A stretch of 64,000 bases of DNA from Temnothorax longispinosus. Its lineage: Eukaryota > Arthropoda > Insecta > Hymenoptera > Formicidae. The DNA lies in assembly GCF_030848805.1 (NCBI RefSeq), contig NC_092360.1, positions 1,178,001-1,242,000 on the forward strand. The letters are read 5' to 3'. Of this stretch, positions 23,801-34,800 are shown piece after piece (the stretch's first letter is position 1; the number at the start of each line of letters is the position of its first letter). Made by a program: the position numbers and the translations under genes. The notes under the pieces were generated by a model that was not told the origin of the DNA, did not search any database, and was given only the letters and a program-made list of their open reading frames with translations.

Positions 23801-26800
23801 GTTAACAGAACTGTGATTAGAAGAAGTTGCGGTTGCAACAGGGTCCGCAATAGAAAGATAATTCTTGAAATATTAAGCTATTATTCGTGGACCTATACAG
23901 GTATATTAAGCTATCTAAACCAAATTATCAGAACACAAAAAATTTTATATGGAATTAATTTGCTAATTATTTGCTATTTTTTTCTTTTAAAAGTAATTTT
24001 TTTGCTCCAGCTATTAAAAAGTTACGAAGGGCTTTTTAAGCTATTCTTTTAGCTTAATATACCTGACCTATACTCCTTGATGACAGAGTCGCGTTTTTTG
24101 CTGGAATTTGTTTCCTCGATTTCCTCTTTCACCAGTGTCTCTTGAGTGCTGTCTTTCAGTTCTATAGCTTCTTCCTTCACTCCCTGCAATTAACAATGGC
24201 ATTAAAAGCTTTTCTATTATTCTCTTCGCGTCATTATTAGCTTTTACTCTCTTCGTGCCCTTGCCTGTAAGCGCTTGATCTCGTTTTCCTGTTGCTTTAT
24301 GCCGTCTTCCAAATCTTTCAAGGAAGAAACGTAAAAGACTGATTTCTCTTTTAACTCGGAGCAAACGGAACGGTATTTCATGCGCGCGATATTTGCCTTA
24401 ATTTGCATCATTCGGATATGCTCCAGCTGTACTTCCAAAGTCTCGATCTTCTGCGCAAACCCAAGAATGCATTTGTAAAAGTGTATCACTTACGAGACAC
24501 ATATCGCGAATTTTAGATTAAATTACCTTCTTCATAGGATTTTCCGTCTTCTTTTTGAACACGCAATGACCGCGCCTATGCGCCAGTTCTTTACTTTCTG
24601 TTTGCAAAATGTTCAAGGTACGTTCATGCTAATAGGATGCAGATGTTAAGACATTTCACACATCGTCGTCTGTCATACCTCGAGACATACATATGTACTT
24701 ACTCACCTTCTCTTTTTCATATTTAATTAAATCCAGCTTCTTTCTTAGACGCACGTTGTTCTCACTTGCCGTGTTTATAATTTCTTCCAAATTGCATTTG
24801 TTTACGCAAGCTATAGAATCGCGGCTGAGCAGAGCCGCGCGGTCCATCGCTTCTTTATTCTAAAAAATTTAACATTAGTTCGTAAAAACTAATTAAAGGG
24901 TAAAACTAATTAAAAGGTATAAGAGAAAAACGATCAAACTTTTATCGAAATTGATCTCATCTATCTTGTGGAATTTTCAAAGAACTGTCATAATTCTTAT
25001 CTGTTTTGATCAAGGACAGTCACAATTCATTGGAAATAAGGTCGAAAGGTGTGTACTGAAAAACGCATAGTCTATACGCGCTTGTGAAGAAGAATCATTA
25101 GAGTCCAACATTACTCTAGATGGACATTGATCATTTTTTCCCTGTATACCCTTCATTTGATCTGTCTTTCTTCTTTTGACAACCCACGTTACATTTTTTG
25201 CTCTCGCATATTTGACGTAAAGTTCTTTAACTTTCTTCTTGAGATCAGAAATTTTTTGAGCGTTTTCACGTTTCTTTGCATCGTATTCCTCAAAATTGGC
25301 CTTTCTTTGACCCTCTGAAAAAAAATATCATATTGTATTTGATATTCCTTAAAAGATATTATATGCCTAAAAGATTACAAAAACAAATGTATTTAAAAGC
25401 GTTTATTTAATTTAATAAACAAATTTATAAAATATCTTACATTTTTCTTATATAGTTACATTTTTCGCTCCAATCATTATTAATCATTTTTTAATAAATC
25501 GTTACTCGTGAAAGTTGCATTACAAAATGAACAATAATTAAAGCACAATAATTGTTGAAAAGTTTCTATATTAACAGCTCAGGACTAATTGTAAAGGCAT
25601 GTAAATCGTAATTGCACTAGTGCTTGATCATGAATCAATCAGTGAACCAGTTGTTGAGGGTACCTATACACTGTTTTGTATGTCTATCCATGTTGGGTAC
25701 ATACAAACGTACCCTCGCAACGCAACAAGCTCTAATAAGTGAACATCGCAATTTTCTGCAAAAACGATTACCCGATCGTAGGGTAGTACCATGGTGTAAA
25801 CATATATTTATACCATGGGTAGTACGTTAATGACAAGCTGCTATCTCTTTCCTAGATGACTTTAAAGAAAAAGGAAATGGAAAAAGTCAAGCCGTGCGCG
25901 CGGTCACTCGCACGAGCGAACGAGCTCGGGTGATACGTTAATTCGATCTCTGTCACGAGAAATGCGAACGTGTCTTGACTTACGAGGAATCGTGAAACTT
26001 GGCCGTCGGCTATTACTGTCTAGAGCTCTACACAGTGAGCCACGTGCGTAAGTATGGTAGATGAAATGGCGACTATATAACAGTAGTGACTGACTGGGTT
26101 CAGAGAATCGAGTATACAACGATAGATAAATCTATTCAGCTGTCTCGATTCCCTGTAATGGCACGAGAGATCTTTAAAAGCCAATCTATTCAATGCTCGT
26201 CACTATCGAACCTGCTTATTATTTATGTCGGATATATCTAACGTCGGCTCATTAATGCGAACGTAAACACTCTGCAAGAAGCTTACGCAAAGAAATTCAT
26301 TCACAACAACTCTCATTTAATCGGAAAGTTTGTTGCTCGGTGTGTTATTCGCTTAGAAAACTACGAATTAATTATTAATTTATTAGTATATTAATAATTA
26401 ATTATTATTAATTTATTTATTAATTTGTAAGAATAATTCCATCAAACTGAAATTGTAAAACAACTGTAATTTATAAAATAATATAAATATAATAAATATA
26501 ATAAGATAAAACAAAAATAAAATGTACACATAAAAAATTAGATTGAGTAATAAAAGAATAACATTAAAAAAAAAATATCTTTTATTATTATTATTACCCT
26601 ATTATACATATATTGACTTAAAATTTATATTTTACAGATTTATTCGAAAGAGGACAGTTTTAGTTAAATATTATTAAAAATTAATATTATTAATTTAATT
26701 ATAGTAAAATGATTTAATGTAATAAATATCATAAAAAATATATATATGTGTAAAAAAAATACAAAAAGTCATACACTGTAATATCGATAATCAATAAATA

Positions 26801-27946
26801 AGTATTTAACTTTTTTCAGTTATGATTAATATAAGTATTTTGTTGTTAAAATATTATATCTCTTTTTGCAGGTAACAAATCTTCTACATTAGATATTCTA
26901 CATTTATATGTTACGTGAAATTGGAATTTCATGTTAACTGCATTTTCTTGCAAGTCTCTCTACTGCGTTTAACGGCACGATAGTCTTTCTTGACCAATAA
27001 TTACGCAATGGAAATGCAATCCTCTCGCGTTGTCCTATAACACGCAATCTAATCGATTGTATCCGTTGTCTGAAAATCTCCTGCTCCCCTTTTTTATTCT
27101 ACTTCTGTGTCGCTATTTTTATATACGCGTGATGCCGTGTCATCTCGGATACTGGTTATTCCAGTTCAACTTGTTCATATTTATCATTGTATAATACGAT
27201 CACGATCCTGAAATGTCATTGAGCTGTCTTTTTTTGGCACGCCTTGCTCTGTGGTGTAACAAATATCTGAATATTGAAATACATGGTGTTTTATTTATAC
27301 TGCATTACATTGCACTATATCTGGACTGCACATTTTTTCATAATTTTGAAGTCAAAATTCATATATACTTGTAGTTTTTCAATTTTTAACTTTATATAAA
27401 TTTTTTCAACAAAACAGCAAATTTCTATTTAAGTTGAATTAACTAAAGATGTCTTTGTCTTCGTTTTTGGAATTTAATTTTATAGAAGCTTGCTATTTTT
27501 AATCTCTAATTAAATCGAAATCTTAGGTGTCTCGAAATCTTTTAATAATTGAAAAAATAAGGAAAATTAACTTCAAGCATTTAGTATTTCTGTCACTATA
27601 AAGTGATTATAAAGTAAAGTTACAGCTAGAAGTAGCACACCCTGTATAAGCGCAAGATCTGACTGCAACTTTGTCGTAAAGCAGCATTGATTCGTGGAGG
27701 GTTGTCAGGAACGGTATAAATTAGCGAAGGATGTTTTGTGCAATTTGAGCCGTTACCTGACAACTGGATTTTTTTCTTGATCTCGACGATCTTTTTATTG
27801 AGCTCGTTCAGCTTGTTCTCGGCGGCGGATAGAGTCTGATGTTCGGACATGTTTTCGCGATTGAGAAAGGGTGTCCACGTGGAACACCGTATCGACTTAA
27901 TAATGCTGTTCGTCGTCTGGACGACTTGAATCCGATTCCCCGACAT
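20829..27946 (-). CDS. ODAD3: ODAD3/CCDC151-like coiled-coil protein, apparent 2-nt frameshift in exon 4
   Basis: ODAD3 is a subunit of the complex that docks outer dynein arms on ciliary and flagellar doublets. Ten exons were placed: 27946-27757, 25314-25193, 24859-24707, 24630-24527, 24450-24265, 24183-24068, 23705-23316, 23060-22916, 21759-21607 and 21047-20829. Most of the product is heptad-rich coiled coil. Family-like blocks are KIQLS-EGQRKANFEEYD, LRKKLDLIKYEKEK, KKIETLEVQLEHIRMMQ, a segment starting SDRKMELERLERM and LRSATGVSRSEEVLNRFL. The exons total 1778 nt, two more than a multiple of three. Without two extra bases in exon 4 the product would be about 591 aa, close to the human length. 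The intron after exon 5 seems to use a GC donor. The donors of exons 2, 6 and 7 are weak and are placed mainly by phase. An in-frame second Met (MSEHQ) in exon 1 could be the true start. The family call rests on recalled motifs, not an alignment. Confidence 0.78.
21240..21287. repeat. 48-bp hairpin in an ODAD3 intron
   Basis: CCCCAGACAGCA and TGCTGTCTGGGG are exact complements at the ends, and AAAAGACATCTTTT lies between them. The layout suggests the end of a small DNA transposon or a solo fold-back unit. Confidence 0.75.
21760..22915 (-). other. ODAD3 intron between exons 8 and 9
   Basis: This stretch of about 1.16 kb shows no family-like exon. An 82-codon open frame at 22,202-22,450 on the minus strand has no recognisable motif and no clear splice signals. 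Confidence 0.4.
24527..24630 (-). pseudogene. ODAD3: Exon 4 of the ODAD3-like gene with an apparent 2-nt insertion
   Basis: The frame entering from exon 3 reads HERTLNILQT and then runs into a stop near the end of the exon. The frame required by exon 5 reads ESKELAHRRG and ends ENPMKK, but it has a TGA at its left end. The two halves join as a family-like LNILQTESKEL if one CA of CACA near 24,597-24,602 is discounted. This could be a true allele defect, a sequencing error or an unseen splice variant. The name of the whole gene stands either way. Confidence 0.6.
25315..27756 (-). other. First intron of the ODAD3-like gene
   Basis: No exon was recognised. The intron is mostly AT-rich, with a GC-richer patch at 25,880-26,060. 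A short hairpin, TACCATGGTGTAAA pairing with TTTATACCATGGGTA, lies at 25,787-25,822. Confidence 0.45.
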
Positions 27947-30900
27947 TGAATATAACTGACGTTATGTGAAGCATATAATTTGAACAGAATAAAGGAATAA
28001 AAGGATAAACGTATCAAGGAATTTGTTATGGAATGTCGGAACATGCACACAATGAACTTGCTATGGAATTAGATTGTCTATATAACTCATAATTTTAAAT
28101 AAAAAGTTTATATTTATTAACTTATAATTTATATTTATAGTTTATATTTATTAACTTATAATTTTGTATATCTCACATGCATACGCAATTTATTCAAAAT
28201 TTTTGTTTGTCTCAAAATTATCATGTTCATAAGTATTAGAAGTTTAATGTACAAGATAATATCAAACAGAATCCGTAAGTGTAATGTGGAGCAGTTATAT
28301 GTTTAAAAAAATAAAAAACGACATGTGAACTATTCAATATAATCTCCATTTGTTCAATAAATTTGCGTTAGCGGAAAACCAGTGATTGGATTTTACAAAA
28401 AAAATTCTTCTTGCCGACTGCCACTCGTGTACCGCATTATAAATGTCCTGGTCAAACTGGAACTGACGACCACGTCTTTAAGTGGCCCAAAGAAATGGTA
28501 ATCGTTTGATGAAAAATCTGGCGAGTAAAGTAAATGTATAGGATTTCAAAATTCATATCACGAAGTGCAATTCTGGTAGCGTCTACAGTGTGAGGTTTAG
28601 CATTGCCTTGGAAGTAAACGTCTTTCTACATGAGATCACGCCGCGGCGTTTTTTTTTTTTTTATGGCTGGCTTCTGATGGTTTTGCAGGAGGTCACAATA
28701 GCTTCTGCTGGTCACAATTTGACCCCTGGACCTCCAGAACTCCAGTTCATGACACGACGCACGAGTGGCGTGACAATCGGCAGAAAGAATTTTTTCCTTT
28801 ATGTCATCCAATCGTTGGGTTCCCGGTGGCACAGATACATTAAATTAAACTCAGAAAAAATAATATTAATTGATTAATATGTAATTTTATTTTTTTTACA
28901 ATATAATTTTATTTCCTTTAAAATACTCTAAATCACTTTTGCGGTTTTTATTTGACTTTACCTTGTAACAAATATCTACATTGATTTAACCACCATTTAC
29001 TTGGCTGAAAGGCATTTACTCTTACATCATGAAATATCATATAATCGCTATAAATTGATTATAGCAAAGATTATTTAAAATTTATTCGCTAAACTCGTAT
29101 AAAAGAAAAAATGTAGGAAGTAGCATTCTACTATAATTCACATTGTATTATTTCAATGAGGAAATTTTTACGAAGTTATTTGTGATGGCACGTTATTAAT
29201 TATGCAGCTATCTCCGTTTCTCTTCTTCCATCTGCTTTGTTTTCAGTGACGAATCTCACCAATTGGACGCTAACCGCCGTTGCGCTCCGCGGGACAATTG
29301 TACCGTGGCCGCGCTACGTCGTCGTCGCCAGGCGCAGATGTTTGCAGTTCGATGATAAGGTTAATGGCATCATTAATAAGGCCAATGGGAAGCGTGTGTT
29401 TGCAGCTTCGTGCGCGCATCTCGCGTGCTGCGAGCACAAAGGGGTAGAGGAGATTATTCATAAAGACCCCTGCCTGCCTCCTGCCTCCCTCGCTTCTCCG
29501 GTGGAGTACGGTCTTAAGACCGGGTTCACCGAATTATAATTCCGCATTTGTATTCGTTAAGGCGCCCGGCGGTTAAGGCTGTAGCCGCGATGAATTTTGC
29601 GTTACACGCAATCAAGCGCGGCCGAGCGTTAATTAATGATCAGGCGCGCTATATGCTCCTCTCGGTGCGTCGACCGCGACTTGTTGCATATCGGCGCCCG
29701 AGGCATCGTAACCGATTGCTTCTTGCAGAACAGTATTCGATACGTATAAGAGACAGAAATTGACAATAATTCTAGTATCGACAATGATTTCAACAATACT
29801 AGTATCGATAATAATCGTTGCTTAATACGATCTGAGAGACGCTTGGTTGAAAGACTTGAACCGCTATGTGGTACAGTTTCATAGTGCTACGCTCGTTTTA
29901 TCATTGCAGTAGCAGTCAACGCGTGAGAGAATTATTCAATAATAGAAATACAAATATTTTGATAGCTTTAATTTTTTGGCTATTTTGTAGAATATTTTCA
30001 GAGAGTGGTTATTTTATTATTATTTGCTTATATTTCTCATTATTTCTTATATTTTTCAATATTATTTGCTTGTGTTAATTTACAACGTGTAATTTCAATA
30101 AATTGCAATTATAATTTTGAACGTATAATTACAATAAATTACATTGATTTTCTTAGCAACAAATTTCTGGATAATTATTACAGAAAAAAATATTATTAAA
30201 AACAGAAAATTAAGAAAAATATAGAAATTGTTGTGTTTTCTTGTAATTATATTCTTATTTTTTCAATATTCTTGTATGAGAAACATAACTAATTATAAAA
30301 ACTTACAACAGTTTTTATGCCCACGGACTAATTAAGGCTGACTATTCGTACGCAATTAAGGTAACGTCATAGAAAAAAGAAATATCAGGTGTTAATTAAA
30401 GACATCTTTCACATAAGATATAATGGGATTCGTCGTTAAGGAACCGTGAATAAAAGCGCCACATTAATTATTCCGGTTTAGCGATCAGCCATTTTTCGAT
30501 GGAGACACACAATATAAATTGCTTACAGGTCAACTTTTAACTCCAATAATTACGTCATGCATTTATAGTAATTATAAATTGATTTCGATGATGCTATATC
30601 AGTATTATTAATGTATTGTTTTTATTAATTAAAGCAAAGTTAATTAATTAAAACATGTTAATTTATGTAAAGTAATATCTATTAATGTTACATTAGTATA
30701 TAAATATGTACTTGATAGAAATATCTTATTGAAAGTACTATGAAATCGATGAAAAATAAAATAAAAGTTACTGAAAAATTATATATTTCAAAATAAATTA
30801 CATTTTTTTAATGAAATGTAATATAATACTCTAAAATATAAAGAAAGTTAAATTATAATAAATTTTTTGAAATTTTAGATATAAAATTTACTTAATTTAA

Positions 30901-31320
30901 CTAAAAACTGAATTTTCTCTGAAATATTGGTGGAATAATAATGAAATAAGATAAATCAAGAGAGAATTTTAAATACATTTCAGTAAAATTTCATTACATT
31001 TTCAGTAAAATATTTTCGTCAGATAAATACAAGTTTTTTTCTTTCACTTTTTAAGATGCAGATTTCCTATCCGCATAGCATACATAAAAGTTTTCGCGCG
31101 AGCCGTTTGGCGAGTTCGAATCATCCCTCTTAAACATTTTTCGAACAACTTGACTTCGCGCGAGGGGACGAGTAGAGTAGCGACGAGCAGTGGCGTGCCG
31201 CGGTCGGCGTGCCGTTGTAGCGGCGCGCCGATTGGCCGCCGCGGTCGGCCATCCTGCGGCGGCGCAGCGATACCCGGCGCGCGGCGGCAGGTGCGCGCGC
31301 ACCGCGGAACTACTTTCAGC
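27947..31320. other. Intergenic region right of the ODAD3-like gene
   Basis: It carries a mariner remnant at 28,320-28,832 and a GC-richer block at about 29,230-29,720. That block is open on the plus strand for 100 codons (29,237-29,539) but shows no family motif or splice context. The remainder is AT-rich with nothing recognised until the promoter island near 31.1 kb. Confidence 0.45.
28320..28832 (-). mobile_element. Degenerate mariner-family transposase fragment
   Basis: Minus-strand reading frames, broken by shifts and stops, give a YCDLLQNHQKPA segment, then YFQGNAKPHTV, then SPDFSSNDYHFFGPLKD. These line up with the mariner order CDQL, HQDNARPH and YSPDLAPSDYHLF. The Asp of the HxDNARPH block is a Gly here, so one residue of the catalytic triad is lost. 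The N-terminal DNA-binding part and both terminal repeats were not found. It is a dead fragment, and its boundaries are approximate. Confidence 0.8.
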
Positions 31321-31728
31321 GCGTTAAGCGAACAATAGGGATCCCAGAAGTGTTTCGGACTCGGACGCGGTCGTGTTCATTTACGTCGTGCCGTATGCTT
31401 TTTTTCCCCGTAGCCGCGCGAGCACGCCGTGCACACTGGGACCCGGTTGGTGACGTATCGGCTGGTGACGCGCGTCGCGGACGATGCGCCCGGTCGAGTG
31501 ACGGCGCGCGGTAATACACCAATATCGGACACAAGTGTGCGTCGCGCCGCGCCGGTGAGTGTCCGTCCGTCCGTTCGCCCGTCCGTCCTCTCGTTCGCGT
31601 CCGTTGGTCTCCGTTCGTTTCATCCCGAGTGTGTGCGCGCCCGTGCTAGGCTCCCTTCCGATGAGTGTGTGTCTACCCGACGTGTGTGGATAACAAAAAA
31701 AAAATAGTATATAATAATTCACGGCGCC
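31321..31728 (+). promoter_or_regulatory. CpG-rich promoter and 5' UTR of the signal-peptide gene
   Basis: A sharp switch from AT-rich to CpG-rich sequence precedes the start codon. TCATTT near 31,377 fits the insect initiator consensus, but no TATA or DPE accompanies it. GTCCGTCC repeats occupy 31,559-31,590. Two upstream ORFs are present, ATG at 31,483 (5 codons) and ATG at 31,661 (10 codons, ending TAA at 31,693). The actual start site is not fixed. Confidence 0.4.
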
Positions 31729-31822
31729 ATGTCGCTGCCACGGCCGAGATTGGATTACGCGCTCACGGTCGGACCGTTGTTGCTCGCGTTGCTGGCGTTC
31801 ACCTGCGTGCCCGCGGTATCCG
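31729..31822 (+). CDS. First coding exon (signal peptide) of an unidentified secreted or membrane protein
   Basis: The ATG at 31,729 opens 31 codons plus one base and ends at a strong donor, CCG then GTGAGTAC. The peptide has a short basic N region, a hydrophobic core VGPLLLALLAFTCV and a small-residue end AVSG, a classic signal peptide. The exon ends in phase 1, which is usual after signal-peptide exons of extracellular receptors and adhesion proteins. No later exon was recognised within the window. The gene family cannot be named from this exon. A GC-rich open frame continues past the donor, but its composition is Arg-rich and unlike a real domain. Confidence 0.7.
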
Positions 31823-34800
31823 GTGAGTACGAAAACTTTTGTGTTATGTTATTCGTGCGCCCCGCGGCCGGAGCTGGCCGGAGCCGCCACATGTCGCGGA
31901 GGCCGCTGCTAGGCAACAGGATCGTGAAGCGACGCCGAGCGCCGCGGCGCCGCGCCGGCGCGCTGGACGCCTCGTCGACGTCGGCGTCGTTGCGTCTCGA
32001 CTCTCGCGCGAAACGTCGGCGACTGTTGTTTATACGCCGCGTCTCTGTCCCGACGACGCGACGCGGTCGCTTTCGTCGAGGGATCGCCTAGCCGTTTCGT
32101 TTCCCTCCGACGTCCGACATTACCGTGCTCTTAGTTCGCTTACTATCTGTCTTGAAAATATCGACCGCCGCCGCTGCCGATATCGCGTGCGATCGGGCTC
32201 ATTTCGCGAACCCCGCGAGTGTTCCACGAAGATCCTCGACGCGAACGATCGTCATTCCTCGAGACTCGCCGCTCGCCGCCGAACGTTTCGATGCAATTTT
32301 TTTTTTAAATCTTTGTTTACTTGTCGGATCGAGAGCGCGTTTCGAAACGCGCGAAAGAACACGCCTCGCCGATCTTTCTCTCGTGTCGGACAGGCCGATA
32401 GGTCGACGCTGTCAAACTGACAGCGAAGGCGAGCGTGCAGCCCGTGCAGGCCGTTTCGGAGTCGGAGCGACGGACGCTCCAAACGGACGCACGTGATGGT
32501 GTGTTTAACAATGCAGCGGTGCTCATTCGCCCCGGCGGCGTCAAGATACGGGGGGCCCCGCGTGCCTCGAGCACGAGTTGGCAGTCCCTGAGGGACAGGT
32601 GCCCAGCCCCAGCTTTCCAGGAAGCGAGCCATCCCTTCTTCTGCGTGCGTTAACACGCTCCAACTCGACATTTCGCCGCGCGCTGCTCCCTCTCGATATT
32701 TTGCGCACGGAACGGCCGGGGCCCCCTTCCGCGGGAACCGTATCCTGTTTTGACCCTCTTGCGATTGAAGCGTATTCGATGAGCACGTTTGTGACCTGGG
32801 GTTGTCGAAAAATTGTACAAAAAAACCTGAGAAAATTATTTATCGTATAATTCGATCGTTTTTATTATCATAATTGTTGTACAATAAATTGTGCAATAAA
32901 TAGTTTGTGACAGTTCTTATAAATTGCTTAATATTTATATTTGTATTTATCTATGAACATATATATAGGTATCTATGGACAGAAAATAGTCATAGTCGCG
33001 AAATTATCATTCGTGGAGATGTTATTAATATTCTCAATAATCAATTTTTTTACTAAAACAGTGATTCAAAATGAGGTGCCGTTGCTAGTGATTGCATTAA
33101 TCTTGTTTCTTTCCATTAATTGAGACTTGGTTTCCCAGAAGCTATTAGATAATTTGGAAGTACATGTTCATTACAAATTCGGTTAATTATGGGTTAACGA
33201 AACACATGATTCATACCGATAACGGCGTGTATTTACTGGCATTGCAATTTCTAGGCGCTATAATAACACGTCCGTTCTAGAAATTAGGTAAAAACAACAT
33301 GCGAGCTCTCGCTAATTGTAAGTGCCACAGTGCGTATTTCGCGAAAAAAGAAAACCGGTTAAATAGATAACGGCAAAATCGTCAACGCGTTGTTAAATGG
33401 CCGAGATAAGTCGTGAGAATTTCGCGTTTCTTACATCCGAAATCAAACGCTTTACCGTGCGCGGTAATTCGCAGAATATTGCAATGATTTGGCAGAAACG
33501 GAAATGACACTTGTGAGAACGTGACCTTTTGTTGTCCAAATAAAGGAATTTGAAAGGTTTAATAAACGTTAAACCAATATGAGATTGATCGATACGAAAC
33601 GTCAGGATTGATTACAAAAAATCGTATATAAAAACAAATTATAGATTTGGAGCGATCATCTTTAAATACTTTATGAAATACTTTAGGGATGATTTAACGA
33701 ATGTTTGTGACTTTTAATCATCTATGGTCGCGTTTAAAGAAAATAACATACAAATAAATAAACAAAATAATTTCCCGAATGTAATTAATGTATATCTTCA
33801 AAAAGTTGAATGAATCGTATTTGGAACTTACAGGGGATAATTTTCTCTGCCTGAACGGAGAATTAATAGAGGATAATTGTTTATCTTCGGTAAATTTCTA
33901 GCTTGACTTTTCGCCAGGACATAAATTAACGTGACGTAATATACTTACATCGATGCAATAAGTATTGCCGCGTATATCATCGTTGTAAAACGGTGAGTAA
34001 GGAAAATCGATAAAATCGAAAAACAGGGGAGAATAAATAAGGTCCATTGACGTTATCATTGTTCTGCATTGTTTTGTAATCAAATCATAATGCAGTATTT
34101 CGAATTTTGTCGATAGATTTTTCCAATAGAATCATTTGTTTGTTTTATTTTTCCGTCGTATATAACTTATGTCTTTTAATTTTTTTTCTTTTAATTTATT
34201 ATACTATTTTATCCCTCCCCCTATTCCTTATACATTCATAAAACAAGAGTATATTTTGCTTATAATTTGAGAACTGTATGTAATATAACGTTGTTTTTTA
34301 CTTCGTTCCATAAAAGATATTGTATATATATACAATTGACGATAAAGTATAAAAGATGAGAATTTATAGTTATTAATATTAAGAGATTTAAAAAGGATTA
34401 ATATATCAAGGAACTTAAAATCATGTCTATATGTATTCTTTTATTTTAATGACTTTTTAAATGGGATCATAATTTTTCATGTTTATGCGGTTAAAATTTA
34501 TAATATTTGATGAGAATTAAAATAAAACTTGGGCTTTATTTATTTTAGCTACAAACACTTTATATATCTATTTTAAATTAAGGACTTGAAATGTAAATGT
34601 GTGATATCACTTCAACAATTTCCATGGATAATATTTTCTCGTATATATGTATAATGTGTGGTTGTTAACTTTTTTAATTTTATAGTATAATATTTAATTG
34701 TTTTTGTATTTCAAATCTGCGCTTTACTGGCGTGGCTTGGTCCTAGAAGTTAGATAACAAAGTCTACGACGGGTATCGCGCGAACGCGAGAATATTCCGC

